Shown here: one piece after another, positions 11,129 through 22,133 of the stretch
How positions within the stretch are numbered: position 1 is the first letter of the stretch
How the letters are laid out: the number at the start of each line of letters is the position of its first letter
NCBI GenBank assembly: GCA_035578175.1
Contig: JAQMRL010000006.1
Location: forward strand, 27,660,393-27,724,392
DNA from: Catonia carolina
Lineage: Eukaryota; Arthropoda; Insecta; Hemiptera; Achilidae
Length of the DNA stretch: 64,000 bases
Reading direction: 5' to 3'
Program-made: the position numbers and the translations under genes
The notes under the pieces: model-generated
Told to the model about the DNA's origin: nothing
What the model saw: only the letters and a program-made list of their open reading frames with translations
Databases searched by the model: none

Positions 11129-11586
11129 CAGGTCAACAATGAAAAAGTTGTTTGAAAAGTAATGACTGATTCTTAGCCTATAGATTATTGTGAGCTGGTT
11201 TCAGGAAAAATTGTGAGAAAATCCATCACGTACCATTTTTCCCCATATTAGTTTGTTTTAATGTTGTCAAAATTGATAAGTAAAATATATTTTATTCCTG
11301 AATCATGGAATTAAAAATGTGGCCTAATTAAATTTGTTGATATTTTATCATTAATTAGTTTATTAGTTTGGTTATAAGGAAAAAGTCTTTACTCCATACT
11401 TTTCTGATGACCACGCAGGGTATTATTAGAACTTGGGACCAAAATTGTAATACGGAAAAATTTCGTTTATCCACTGAAAGTACTCCTACCTCCACTTAAC
11501 AATAAACTCTGATTGGTGAAACAATTCTTAAAAGCTTTATTAAACGAAATTGATTGTTAAGCCAAACGTTTCCACAACTGTCAGAG
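11129..11586. other. No gene recognised
   Basis: AT-rich stretch between the SINE D copy and the pseudogene. Nothing supported. Confidence 0.4.
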
Positions 11587-12045
11587 GCCAAAGTGAAAGA
11601 AGGCGTTTTCCCTAGTCCAGACATTCGTAAACTTTTGAAAGATGAAGCCTTTCAAACCAAAATGGAAGACACTGAAATCCAGAAGCATGGAAATCATTTG
11701 AAGAACTCGTAAAGAAATTTCTTGGGAAAAATAAGGACCCAAATTTTACGTGCGCAATGGAAAATATGCCAAAGAAATTCCAAGACTTGTTGTTCAATGA
11801 GCTTGAAGTTGCAGTTTCTGAATTCTCATATTGATTACTTCCCTGAAAATTTTGGTGTTGTAAGTGAAGAACATGATGAAAGATTTCATCAAGGTATAAA
11901 GGAAATGGAACATTGATATTAGGGAACGTGGAATGTGAACATGATTGCAGACTACTGTTGGTGCATCCATAGAGACAATTTGCAAGCAAACTACAACAGA
12001 AAATGTGGCCTGAGAAGCGTTGAAAGGAAAAGAAAAAGGCAGTAA
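11587..12045 (+). pseudogene. Relic of a multi-copy insect protein family (TE-associated)
   Basis: Three segments of one protein can be read. A K V K E G V F P S P D I R K L L K D E is at about 11587-11650. HIDYFPENFGVVSEEHDERF, followed by HQGIKEMEH, ends at 11916. After two stops, GTWNVNMIADYCWCIHRDN continues in the same frame to a stop at 12043. The order and spacing match a protein repeated many times in insect genomes, with a 'HSHLDFFPENLGAVSDEHGERFHQDI' type core, which I recall only as an uncharacterised repetitive protein. A frame change between the first and second segments and the internal stops show it is dead. Its biochemical role is not known to me. Confidence 0.65.
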
Positions 12046-12361
12046 AGTCTTCGTAGAGGTACGAAAATATACCACAATCCTTTTTTTAAATCCCAATATG
12101 TTTTATAAATAAAGGGTTTCAATGAGAAAAATAAATAGGCCTGTATAAGTTATACACAATGACAATCTCCATTTTCTTTTTTCAGTGTTGTGAAAAATTA
12201 TTACGTGATGGTAAAAACGGTGGTCATATTTGAAATCAGCGCACAAAATAACATTAAAATCAGTTATCAGATTACAAAGAACTTTCAATTTCCTTAATTT
12301 TGTTGACCTGTGTTATTAAACGTTACTAATAGTTCTGTTGTGTAAGATAACATTGTGTTAA

Positions 12362-12461
12362 AATCGATTTAAAAGAAAATTGTTTTAAGGTTAGTATACT
12401 GCAGAAAAGAGCCATCTTTAATCTACTGTATAAAAATGGTTTCATTAAAATGAACTTCTGG
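12362..12461. repeat. 100-bp direct repeat, left copy
   Basis: Shares 'actgcagaaaagagccatct' and 'gaacttctggt' with 13418-13520. The two copies bracket the family F element between them. Confidence 0.85.
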
Positions 12462-13412
12462 TGAAATATTTTTTTTACTCTCTCTTGCGTATATGAATAT
12501 TTAGGAAGAAAAGTATTGTTTACATATCAATTTTTCGACATCGAGTTTTCACCGGATCTACACGTTTTCAGAACCCCTGAACCCATAAACATGTTTTCAG
12601 CTATTGGTCTGTGCGTGTGTGTGTGCGTGAACAGAATATCTCAAGAACGGTACGTCGTACGAACTTGAAACCTGAAACTTAAGTTAGATACTACTACCGG
12701 ATCCGACACGAACATTTTCATAAAAATCGGTCAACCGGAAGTAGTAGTTTATTTGTGTCATTTTTCACTTTTGCGATTTTCTCGAAAACGGCTCCTCGAT
12801 TTCTTTTAAAATCGCCTCATTTACTACAGTTTTTATGCTTTACAAGACAGGGTAGGCGCCATGTCTGCTGAAATTCTTAAGAAGGCTGTTAAAAAAAAGT
12901 TTTTTTTAAGATTGCGGCTTTAATATGCATTTCAGCGCAAAAATGTATTATAAAAATTGTAGAGACTTATAAAATCTACAACTTTTATTCCAAATATTGT
13001 TTTGTATAACGCTTAGTTTAGCGGTAATTAGTGGTTTTCTGTTTTTCTTTTCATGAAAATCGGTAAAAATTGGATTTTTTAAGATTTCGGCCTTAGTGTG
13101 CATATTACGACAAAAGTGTACCTATATAATAAAATTTATAGAAAATTAAAAGATTTACAACTTTCATTTCAAGCATTTTTCTCTATAGAGCCTTGTTTGG
13201 CGTGAATGAGTGATTTTCCATATTATTAAGCCAAATTAAGGTCGGTTTTCATTTTGCGTCATTCACTCATGATTAAAATTAGGTTGTTTTTCTTGAGGTT
13301 AATTTTTTTGTTTATTTCTAATGTTTTATTACTAATATTAGGTTACCTATATTGTTTATTATTTACATTGGAAAGAGAAAGTCAGTCGTGTGAGTGTTTC
13401 ACACCAGATTTT
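12462..13412 (+). repeat. Family F repeat, most complete copy
   Basis: Order of blocks: CTCTCTTGCG lead; 'atcgagttttcaccggatc'; a short GT tract; 'aatatctcaagaacgg'; 'cggtcaaccggaagtagtag'; 'ggctcctcgatttctttt'; 'agacagggtaggcgccatgt'; two degenerate subrepeats of about 165 bp; then the terminal hairpin GTGTGAGTGTTTCACAC. No open frame is shared between copies. TE class is not resolved: Helitron-like CTRR ends, long terminal inverted repeats and LTR ends were looked for and not found. Confidence 0.8.
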
Positions 13413-13417
13413 TTTGT

Positions 13418-13520
13418 ATTAAAATTGAATTAAAAGAAATTGTTTAAAGGTTAGTTTACTGCAGAAAAGAGCCATCTTTAATCTACCATATAAAAATGGT
13501 TACGTTAGAGTGAACTTCTG
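13418..13520. repeat. 100-bp direct repeat, right copy
   Basis: Partner of 12362-12461, about 85-90 percent identical by eye. It continues into unrelated sequence after 'gaacttctggt'. Confidence 0.85.
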
Positions 13521-14417
13521 GTATAAAATTATTTATAATAAAAAATTCCTCAGGGTGTATACAATTAAAAACAATAAAAAATAAATAAAAAAGTAACCTA
13601 ATGATTCGAGTACAGTCCTTTTCAATCGTACTACTGGTTTTAGTTCTGGTCCTTTACGTAGAGAAGGAGTTGTTAGTGTAGTATACAACACTGAGTCACA
13701 AAAGCGCCGCCAGGCGGCACCACACAGCAAATTCTGTAATTATGTAAATAGCCTTACCAAGAGCGCGCTCGCCATTATATTTGATCTGTGCCGACTCGAC
13801 GAGACGCGTTTTGTTGCCTACACGGACCGCTTTTTATTTGTCTTCCAAATTAAAGAATTCTTTCAAATTTAATCAAACTATCATTTAATTCTTTTCTTCT
13901 TTTATTTTATATTATATTTAATTCCTGACTCCTTCTTAAAAACTGTGTTTATAGTTTTTATCAAAGCTTTTATTATCTTCTTCTTCTTCGCTTTCATATC
14001 TCTTGAGCTACGATTTTCAATTTTTTATTTCTTTCCCATTTTTTTTTATTTTGTAGATGATTAAAGAATTTTATTGTTTTTCTATTTTATATAAAGCTAA
14101 AGTAGAAATTAAAAGAACATATTCTTTTTGTTCAACTATTTTCCCAATGATATCACATTCCTACTCAATCAATCATAATTCAGACTAATTATATTTTAAA
14201 AGTAAAAAATAAACTATATAACATGAAACAAAAATACAGGATATTGTTACAAAATTTCATGTCATTAGAAACGGAGAGCTTGTTAGTTTTACTATAATTA
14301 AAACCAATAAAACTATTTTTTTAAATTTAAAAATTTATGAATTAAAAAAAAATTCATAATGGTACGAATAAAATAGTTATAACTTTTTTATAGTTAAATA
14401 AAGAAAGTAGCTTAATT
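13521..14417. other. No gene; CpG-richer patch at 13685-13830
   Basis: The patch holds GCGCCGCCAGGCGGC and several CpGs (GCGCGC, GACGAGACGCG) and stands out from the AT-rich flanks. A 65-residue minus-strand frame covers part of it without a recognisable motif. It could be a promoter, an exon or a TE fragment; the sequence alone does not decide. Confidence 0.35.
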
Positions 14418-14750
14418 TTTATAAATTTCTAATTTGTGTACGTTGTAATCTGTTCAATTCAGAACAATAAGCAACCCAATGACCCAATGAGATTAAGATG
14501 ATGTGTATGACGCGTAAATGAGGTGTAGTCTTGTACAGACCCAGGCCGACCATTCCTGAGAGAGTATGGTTAATAGAACCCCAACCATTAAATTACACCG
14601 GTAACCACTGTCTAGTATTCAAATCCGAATAAAAGTAACTACCTTTACTAGGATTTGAACCAGGAACCTTTGTCTCCGAAAATCAGCTGTTAAACAGCTG
14701 ATTTTGGCGACGACTTTACCTCTATACCAACCCGGTAGGTTGAGTCGGTT
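14418..14750 (-). repeat. Family A tRNA-SINE, near full length
   Basis: Reading the minus strand: a tRNA-like head with an A-box-like region around TGGTATAGAGGTAAAG and B box GGTTCAAATCC. Next come AAAGGTAGTTACTTTTATTC, the body with 'aatggtcggcctgggtctg', and an end at ACGTACACAAATTAGAAA. This copy defines the head-to-tail structure used for the others. Confidence 0.9.
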
Positions 14751-14820
14751 AATTAAATAATTTAAATTAGATTAAATAATTTTAAAAATTATTCACACTT
14801 AAATATTAAGGGTTATTTTT

Positions 14821-15055
14821 TTGTTTAGGTTATAAGCCGAAAGGCTAGTTTGAACCTCTAGAGGTTTTAGTAAATCGAGGAATGAGTTGGTTTAATATTG
14901 CCATTATCACTGAGTGAAAAAGAATGCTTATCATAATGCCAGGCCCTCTGAAAAGCATAAGCCCTATAACTTATTGTATTTTATAGGCCTATATGTATTT
15001 CATTTGTACTCTGCAAATGACACCTTCACTTCATTCACCACAGGATCTGACTGTA
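14821..15055 (-). repeat. Family B copy, 5' truncated, with a 45-bp insert
   Basis: Starts at the 3' end (ggttataagccgaaaggct) and runs to 'caccacaggatctgactgta'. An AT-rich insert of about 45 bp lies at 14962-15006. Confidence 0.8.
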
Positions 15056-15205
15056 AAAAATTCAGAATTCAGTCTCCTTTAAGAATTCAGAAACGGATAT
15101 TGAGAAAACTGAGGTAAATAAAAAACATAATAACTCATAACAAGTTCAAACAAATGATTACTAATTTGAAAGGTTCCACGAAAAATGGAAGCAGAACTGA
15201 ATTTT

Positions 15206-15441
15206 TTGTTATCCCTAATTTGTGTACGTTGCAATCTGTTCAATTTAAGAAAACTAAGTAACCCAATGCAATGAAGATGTGTATGACTTGTTAATGAGGT
15301 GTAGTCTTGTACAGACTCTGGCCAATCATTCCTAAGACAGTATGGTTAATTTAACCCCAACCATTAAAGTACACCGGTAATCACTGTCTAGTATTCAAAT
15401 ACGTATAAAGTAACCTTTCTAGGATTTGAACCAGGAACTTA
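15206..15441 (-). repeat. Family A tRNA-SINE, head truncated
   Basis: Body intact from ATCCCTAATTTGTGTACG to the B-box side 'ctaggatttgaaccaggaac'. The A-box side is absent. Confidence 0.85.
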
Positions 15442-15470
15442 ATTTTATTAGGTATTAATGGTGAACTTTT

Positions 15471-15640
15471 TGTTTAGGTCATTACCTGAAAGACTGGTAA
15501 ACTTTAGTAAAACGAGGAGTGAGGTGCTTTACGATTGCCTTCCTCACTGCGTGGAAAAGAATTCTTACCAGCATGCTGGGCCCTCTGAACAGCATCTACT
15601 TTCCCCCTGCAAATGACACCTTCACTTCATTCACCACAGG
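15471..15640 (-). repeat. Family B copy, 3' half
   Basis: Covers the 3' hairpin region to 'cattcaccacagg'; the 5' half is missing. It lies only 30 bp from the SINE A copy. Confidence 0.8.
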
Positions 15641-15679
15641 TAAATGTTAAAGTTTTTTTAAATAATTTTATTTTTATCA

Positions 15680-15840
15680 CGGCAAAAGAAGGCAGTTAGC
15701 GCAACTGGGTTCTACGCCAGAGTCCCGGGTTCAATTCCCGATCTGTATGGCGTTTTTTCATCACTCATTTTCATACATCATTACTCTCCACTGTCTGTAT
15801 TAGCAGAAATTGCAAAACAGTCAGACATAAAACAAAAAAA
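15680..15840 (+). repeat. Family E tRNA-SINE copy
   Basis: tRNA-like head with GTTAGCGCAACTG (A-box region) and GGGTTCAATTCCCG (B box), followed by 'tttttcatcactc', 'agcagaaattgcaaaacag' and a poly(A) tail. The same order recurs at 28338-28495. The 3' body after the B box shows it is a SINE and not a tRNA gene. Confidence 0.8.
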
Positions 15841-17101
15841 AATCATAGCGTAACATAAAAATAATTTCACTAATACTGTTAAATACATATTAAACAATTT
15901 TTTTCAGAAATTATAATTAATATTTTGGAATTATGAACGAAAAGTATTTGAATACTTTTGTTAAGTATACAAAACAAAACCAATTAAAAAATTATTTGAA
16001 GAAATTATTTCTTTAAACGTTCATTCGTGAAAAGAATGCTACCGTTAATTAGTCTGTGATTTAAATTAAAACAAATATTTTTCTTAGATGTTTAATAGAC
16101 TATAAATAATTTGTTTAAAATTAAATCTGAAATTTATTTTTAAAATGTAATATGATTTTAAGTATCATCTAACTGTAAATGAAAATATTATTAGCATATT
16201 TTATATACCTAGTATTTTTAAGACAAGTTTATATTTCAAGTAAAGAATGTTTTGATTTTTTATCAGATTTACTAGGTTATTTACTTTTCTGATTGAACTT
16301 ATGAATTCCCAGCTAAAAAATAACTGAAATGGTACAGTATTTTATGTAAACCCAATACAATAAATAGACTAAATCAGTTATTTCAGAAAGCCCATAAGTC
16401 AAAATTTTACACTTTTTTTTTAATGCATTTTAGTACTAATTGAATGTAAACATGCCATCCCTACAAAAATCACACAAGTCTGGCTTTCTTTAAGTAATAT
16501 ATAACACTAAGAAAAGACTTATCCTTATGGATGTAAAGTATTTTCTTTTAATTAAAAATGAAAGTGGCTGTTCTTTTAAAGCTTAAGCTCTACTTTCTAG
16601 TGGGAGAGGCCATACAGAGATTCTACGCCAAAATCTTTCTAAGGTGTATAACTACTGTTTCTGACAACGATGAAGAAGGTGAATAGCCCTGAAAATCGAC
16701 ATTATCTTTTTTTTAAATTAATGAATTTCTAATTTTATTTTTGCAGAAAGCTATTTTAAGTCATAATGTAAACTACTAAAATAAATAAATGAATACTACT
16801 GTAGTATTTTCACAGCACAAATTTTCTTCTGGTCTAACAATGTATTTTACCGGAAACAACGTAAGTTAATATTTTTCTCCAATTTATTTCAGAAACACCT
16901 TAAATTAAAATTTTCAATTTTTTTTTAACAAGTAGCTTGTCTTCAAAAAGACCAATATATGTTGTATACCCTCTAAACAACTTATATTTTTTAATTGAAA
17001 CATTATAAATTACAATTTTTTGATTTTTCCAAAAGTTAATTTTTTGTTATGGGCTTTCTGAAATGACCGATTCAAATGCTTTTAATGCAGTTTTCCCTTT
17101 G
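15841..17101. other. No gene recognised
   Basis: About 1.26 kb of AT-rich DNA. No motif-bearing frame or shared repeat was detected. Confidence 0.5.
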
Positions 17102-17766
17102 ACAGTAAAACTTCGATCAACCGTCACTCTTTTAACCACTACTTTCTGTTATCCGTCAGTGCCCCCTCAAAAAAAAGTTTATTACATTAAGTTTCATGGA
17201 ACATCACAAATATGAAACACTTCGTTACAAATTCATTGAATATACTATACGGAATATTTTCACACAGAAAGCTTGAGTCTCAAAGAAACAGAAGAAGATG
17301 ACAGATTATTTTTAAGTTTAAACCTAGGAGATCTTAAGTGTAGCTTAGAACAAGAATTCTAAAATAAGTTTTTTTTAAATAGACCTAACGGTTTTTGTTG
17401 TTCTGAACCAGGGTTTTCTCTAAAATTTATTTCTTTAAAGTCTCATTAACTGCTTGCTCATTAGCGACTACGGCAGATTATGGAATATTAATTGTGAGAT
17501 TTTACACGTGAAAATTTTCAGCCCCTGATCGGGAATCAAACCCGGGACCTACGCATGGCAGGCCAATTCGCAAACAACAAAACCACGTTGTTTAGTTGAA
17601 CAAATATTAACGTATATCATCCACTTATAAACTTTTTTCCATTTTAGTCGTGACCACTCGCAAAATTAGGCTATACAGCCCTAGTAAATATATGAATTGT
17701 GAATTTTCTGTCATCCGATAGGGTCACTGTCCCGACAATGACGGATAATCAGGGTTATACTGTATA
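17102..17766. mobile_element. pogo/Tigger-like element, non-autonomous, carrying a SINE
   Basis: The left end ACAGTAAAACTTCGATCAAC and the right end (reverse complement) ACAGTATAACCCTGATTATC each continue into CCGTCA, forming imperfect inverted termini. Both resemble the CAGTATAAC...ATCCGTC ends known for pogo-like transposons. No transposase frame is present. A SINE D (17425-17587) sits inside. TA flanks are not clean on the left. Confidence 0.5.
17425..17587 (-). repeat. Family D tRNA-SINE copy
   Basis: Minus-strand B box GGTTTGATTCCCG is followed by a body with 'gctaatgagcaagcagttaa', matching 53365-53540. The A-box side is damaged. Confidence 0.75.
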
Positions 17767-18029
17767 CTGTCTACTTATTTTGCTTAAAATAATAAGTTAG
17801 GTAAAAAGTTTAAAAAGTTTTTTCGTTAAAACAAAACTACGATCATTTGAATTAGATCTGAACACATCGGATGTAGTTAATTATATATTAGTTTTTTTTA
17901 TTCCAATCAATAACGGGAGAATTTACCAAGGATTTATCCTTGGCACTAGAAATAAGGGCTGGAACTTATTCAAATTTAATTGCACTTTAGGTCAAACTTT
18001 TAAATATTGTTTCAGCACTGAAAGGGTTA

Positions 18030-18134
18030 AAGTAACTTTACTAGGATTTGAACCAGGAACTTTTGTCTTCGAAAATCACCTATTAAACAGCTGATTCACG
18101 GCGACGATTTACCTCTAGACCAACCCGGTGGGTC
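18030..18134 (-). repeat. Family A tRNA-SINE, head only
   Basis: Minus strand: CCCACCGGGTTGGTCTAGAGG (A-box region TGGTCTAGAGG), then an AACAGCTGTTTAA-like segment and B box GGTTCAAATCC. The body is absent. Confidence 0.85.
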
Positions 18135-18610
18135 AGAAACTGAATGGGTGGAGGAAATGAGAAAAGTGAACGAATGCTAAAAAATGAGGACAGCCAAAAA
18201 AGTTAAAAAAATAAGCAGGAACTAATTTGTTTTATCCCTAATAAATGTGTGTACGTTGCAGTCTGTTTAATTTAGGAACAACAAACAATCCAATGAGATG
18301 AGGATAGTCTTTAGCCTATGACGTGTAAATGAAGTGTAGTCTTGTACAGACACAGGCCAACCATTCCTGAGACGGTATGGTTAATTGAACCCCAACCATC
18401 AAAGTTCAAAGGTAACTACTATCTAGTATCCAAATACATATAAAAGTAACTTTACTAGGATTTGAATTAGGAACCTTCATCTTCAAATATCAGCTGTTTA
18501 ACAGCTGACTCACGGCGACGACTTTACCTATAGACCAACCGGTAGGTCAGAAACAAAATGGATGGAGGAAATGAGAAAAGTAAACGAATGCTGGGAATGT
18601 GACTCCGAAA
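18135..18610. repeat. Partial tandem duplication including SINE head and flank
   Basis: The 60-bp flank 'ggaggaaatgagaaaagt' to 'acgaatgct' follows the SINE head at 18135-18180 and again at 18549-18595. One head plus flank was therefore duplicated, or two insertions share the same flank. Confidence 0.7.
18237..18548 (-). repeat. Family A tRNA-SINE, near full length
   Basis: Full body and head, from CCCTAATAAATGTGTGTACG to CCAACCGGTAGGTCAG. It is slightly diverged from the 14418 copy. Confidence 0.9.
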
Positions 18611-18611
18611 A

Positions 18612-19504
18612 AGCTTTCACACATGTATAAAGTTCATTCTTTTACAATTAACTGAAAACTAACCAAATTTCTTTAAATTTCAGGTTAAGCCTTCCTTATA
18701 GAAAAGAATTATCAGAATGAGCTTTAATAAAGATAAAAATAAGGAAAAGATTTTTCAAAGTAGGTCTATTATTTTAAGGTTAGACAAAATCTATTATCCA
18801 TTATTTTATTACTCAGATTTAAATACTATAAAAAACATGAATAGATAATTTCTTGACCTATTAATACATTTTTTATTATTATTTTAAGTAGAAAACATTT
18901 TAAATATCCTATAATATTTAGATTATTTTTTAAACATTCATGAGGTTTTAAAAATAAACAAAACTAAAATGAGTCACTTATAGAGCATTGGTTTATTATA
19001 AACTTAAAAGAAAATAGCTCATAAAATATGATTTCTCACTTAAAATCCTGTTTTACTATCAATTTTATTAGGTTATAAAAAATATTTCGAATTGTCATCA
19101 AGCAATGAAAATGAGGGAAAGGTTGAGAGAGAGAAAGAAATACCGACAGTATACAGTAGTAGATCGTATTATATATATTAAAGTGTAATAAAAATATTTT
19201 TATAGCTTTTCAGCGATAAATTATCTTAATAGCATTTTAATTCGCTTAAAATTTACTTTGGATCGGCTAAAATGTTTGATCAAATACTATTCAAATAGTG
19301 AAGTTCATAATCAATGGCGTGTGTATAAAAACAGAAAAAATGGACACCCAACGTGAAATGTATTTAAGATAATCTTTATACATAGAGATTAATAATTTAA
19401 ACGAAATATTATTAAAATAGTTTTTTAGATTATATTTTATGTTTTATCAAATTTAGTTTATATCAAATTAAAATAAAATGATTCTTTTTTAAATTAAATA
19501 AAAT
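18612..19504. other. No gene recognised
   Basis: AT-rich; nothing supported. Confidence 0.5.
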
Positions 19505-19925
19505 ATGTATAGCCTGGATATAACGGTCAGTTTAAAGATAGTTTTAAGTACCTCTGGGAGATAAAACAACTAAAGACCAGCGAAAAAGAAGCGAACAACA
19601 ACTGACGAGGAAAGATGGCCGGTACACTTCGAGGAACTCACCACTTGTATAAGAAGAAAACTCTCATAAGAACAGCCAAGATTAGACTTATAATAATGTG
19701 ATAAAATATGTGTGTCTGTACGCGAGTGAGTTCCTTAGAATGACCGAGAAGGCTGTTTTATAAAAAGCAGAAAAATTTTATAAAAAGATTCTCCGGAAAA
19801 TAATGTGTCCCGAAGGTAGTAGACGGAAAATATAGGTTTCGATATCGAGAAGAACTGTACAAGCAAAATGAATGATAAATTGAAATGATTAGAAAAAGAA
19901 GACTAAAAGATTGTGGACAAGAAGA
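19505..19925 (+). pseudogene. LINE reverse transcriptase C-terminal relic
   Basis: Scattered but ordered pieces in related frames: FKYLWEIKQLKTSEKE, NAKIRL-like AKIRLIIM, then KRFSGK and REELYKQNE, followed by EMIRKRRLKDCG. The pattern FKYLG...KIRLYKTL...RKILRRI...RKRRLxWxGH is standard in the C-terminal third of many insect LINE reverse transcriptases. Several stops and frame changes; no catalytic motif remains. Confidence 0.5.
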
Positions 19926-19927
19926 AG

Positions 19928-20097
19928 AGGATGATATGTATGAAGTGTAAATAAGGTATAGTATTGTACAGGCTCAGGTTGACCATTCCTGAAAGAGTAT
20001 GGTTAATTAAATTCCAACATCAAAGTACACCTATATACTATATATCCACTGTCTCGTATTCAAATCCATGTAAAAATAACTTCTTTACTAGGATTTT
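19928..20097 (-). repeat. Family A tRNA-SINE, body
   Basis: Begins at 'gaggatgatatgtatga' and keeps 'gaccattcctgaaagagtat'. It ends within the B-box side 'ctttactaggatt'. It lies directly against the LINE relic on its left. Confidence 0.8.
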
Positions 20098-20366
20098 TTT
20101 TGGCTTCAACTTTATTTTTATTTACAACTGTAGCCCTACAATTTTTAAAGCACAACTAGTCAATGGGATGGAATGAATGAGAAATGGCGGGAATGTCAGT
20201 AGATCCAGTGACCGATTTTGGAGTGAAATTTGTTAAGGAATGTGGTGCCAATTTTTAATGATAATGATTTATAAACTATGATGGATGATTTTTTCACGAG
20301 ACGATTTTCTTTTTTATGAAATGAAACACGCATGACAAGGTAAATTGAAATAATTTTTTGTTATTT

Positions 20367-21017
20367 TTACGGTGATTGGAGAAGATCCCTATTCCACCTT
20401 CGTTTCAGTCGTCTGATAATAGGGAGATCGTTAGTTGAAAGAGATTGAACATATGGATTTATGTGGTAAATTGTCTTTGTGTGTAATGAGTTGTATGTTG
20501 CGTTTACAATGTCTCGAATGGATGGTATTTTCAGGTCTTCGTGAAGGGTACGGTTGTTTAAGTAAAAAGGTGCGTTTGTTATTGCTCTAAGTGCTCTTGA
20601 CTGGTGTCGTTGAAGAATATTCAGTGTTGTATTGTGACAGGCTCCAAACATTGATCCACCATAATATAGCCAAATTGGCCGTACTAGTGATTTATAGAGG
20701 ATGACTTTTAAGTATAGAGGTAGCGAAGACTTGCGGCCTAAGACGCCATACAACATACGAAACCGTGAGTCTGAGATTGCTCTGACGTGTGCAACGTGTG
20801 ATTTCCACGTAAGACGTCTGTCAAGTATTAAACCACAAGGTACCTAACTTTGTCTGCAACTGTGAGACTAGTATCATCGATGCGTAAATTTGGGCAATCA
20901 ACAGGCCGAAGGTTGAAAGTTACCTGTTGTGATTTAGATACGTTCAGTTTAATCTTCCACATCTGGAGCCATTCTTTGATAGCATCTAAATCCGTTTGTA
21001 CTAGTTCTGACGCTTCC
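20367..21017 (-). pseudogene. Jockey-like LINE reverse transcriptase, C-terminal part
   Basis: The minus strand reads EWLQMWKIKLNVSKSQQVTF, then NLRIDDTSLTVADKVRYL, a small insertion that shifts frame, LILDRRLTWKSHVAHVRAIS, and finally a 129-residue open stretch. That stretch includes LYKSLVRPIWLYYGGSMFGA and LQRHQSRALRAITNAPFYL and ends in RRWNRDLLQSP before a stop. These match the jockey-clade thumb and connection region. The palm with its FADD motif lies upstream and is missing, the boundary being the SINE A head at 21018. One frameshift near 20840 is visible. Not functional. Confidence 0.85.
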
Positions 21018-21121
21018 TAGGGATTCTTTACTAGGATTTGAACCAGGAACCTTCGTCTCCAAAAATCAGCTGTTAAACAGCTGAATCGTGGTTACGACTT
21101 TACCTCTAAACCAGATGGGTG
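21018..21121 (-). repeat. Family A tRNA-SINE, head only
   Basis: B-box side 'ctaggatttgaaccaggaac' to A-box side 'cgactttacctctaaacca'. It abuts the truncated end of the jockey-like relic, so the two insertions share a breakpoint. Confidence 0.85.
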
Positions 21122-21689
21122 CAGACATAAAATACCACACTAATTTGTAACTCTGGTAATAACAAGTTAATTACATAGGCTACTATCATCATGTGATAGG
21201 CACTACGATAAAATTCATTTTTGTGATTATTTACGACGGGTCCAGCGTTTCCTTGAAATTAAATACAACTTTGTTCAATTTGAATAAAATAAATCCTGTA
21301 TGTTTTTTTTTGCAAAAAAATAAAAAGTTGGTGAGGATTTTTAGGATTTATTAATTTCAAATTATAAAAATCTAATTAGTTTGTTGGTGTGCTATAATTA
21401 ATTAATTAATTTTCCGAAATAATTAACATGGTAAAGAATTTTATGTATTGTTTTCCAGAAATTAAGTGAAATGTAGTATTTATTCTTTTCTTTAAACTGC
21501 TGATTCAATTTAAAAATGGAAACGTGGATTTAAACATCAGGATTTTGTACAATGAATTCCGCTTAATATTCTAATAAAATTTCAACTGTCAGAGTGTATT
21601 AGGTGCTTAAATATGCTACCTATACATCAAAAATAGAAAATAAAATGTACGGTATGCAACTTACTAGATTAGAACATGTTAAGTTAGTG
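21122..21689. other. No gene recognised
   Basis: AT-rich stretch with a TTAATTAATTAAT run near 21400. Nothing supported. Confidence 0.5.
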
Positions 21690-21890
21690 ACAGAAGCGGA
21701 ACGTTGAGCTTGATTCGTTGCTAAGCAACGGTCCGCCTCCCACGTTTAGCCAAACGCAGTATGTACCGCCCCCACTGGACATCCAAACCCATCCCCGCTA
21801 CTCCTGGGGGCAGCTGTATTGATTACCGTCACTTCATCTGACCAGGACAGACTCAAAGGAGTCTCTTTCACTTCGTAACTTTCCTTTCAT
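21690..21890. promoter_or_regulatory. GC-richer patch with X-box-like palindrome
   Basis: About 200 bp with clearly higher GC than its surroundings. At 21717-21729 lies GTTGCTAAGCAAC, a perfect 13-bp palindrome fitting the RFX X-box form RYYNYY-N-RRNRAC. No TATA box or start site can be fixed, and no downstream gene is recognised. It is only a candidate regulatory site; a TE fragment is equally possible. Confidence 0.25.
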
Positions 21891-22133
21891 TCTTTTCCTT
21901 GGTCCTGTCTATTGTATTCAATGTAGTAACCAGAACTAAAATAGGAGTGAGTTTTGCAATTTTGAATAGGACATACAAAAAGAATATTTTTAAACATAGT
22001 AACCTTTATTGGAATCACCCTTAATATAATAACTACAAAACTGAAAATTTTACTTCAAAAAAATATATCCTATAGTCTCTAAATCGCTATTATTAATTCT
22101 AATCACACTTTAAACAGCTTAGAATCTAGGCTG

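Noticed and set aside
11612..12096. Minus-strand frames of 125 and 100 residues
   Set aside because: Antisense to the recognised plus-strand pseudogene.
12462..13412. Family F as a Helitron because of its terminal hairpin
   Set aside because: No CTRR end after the hairpin and no TC start; the class is left open.
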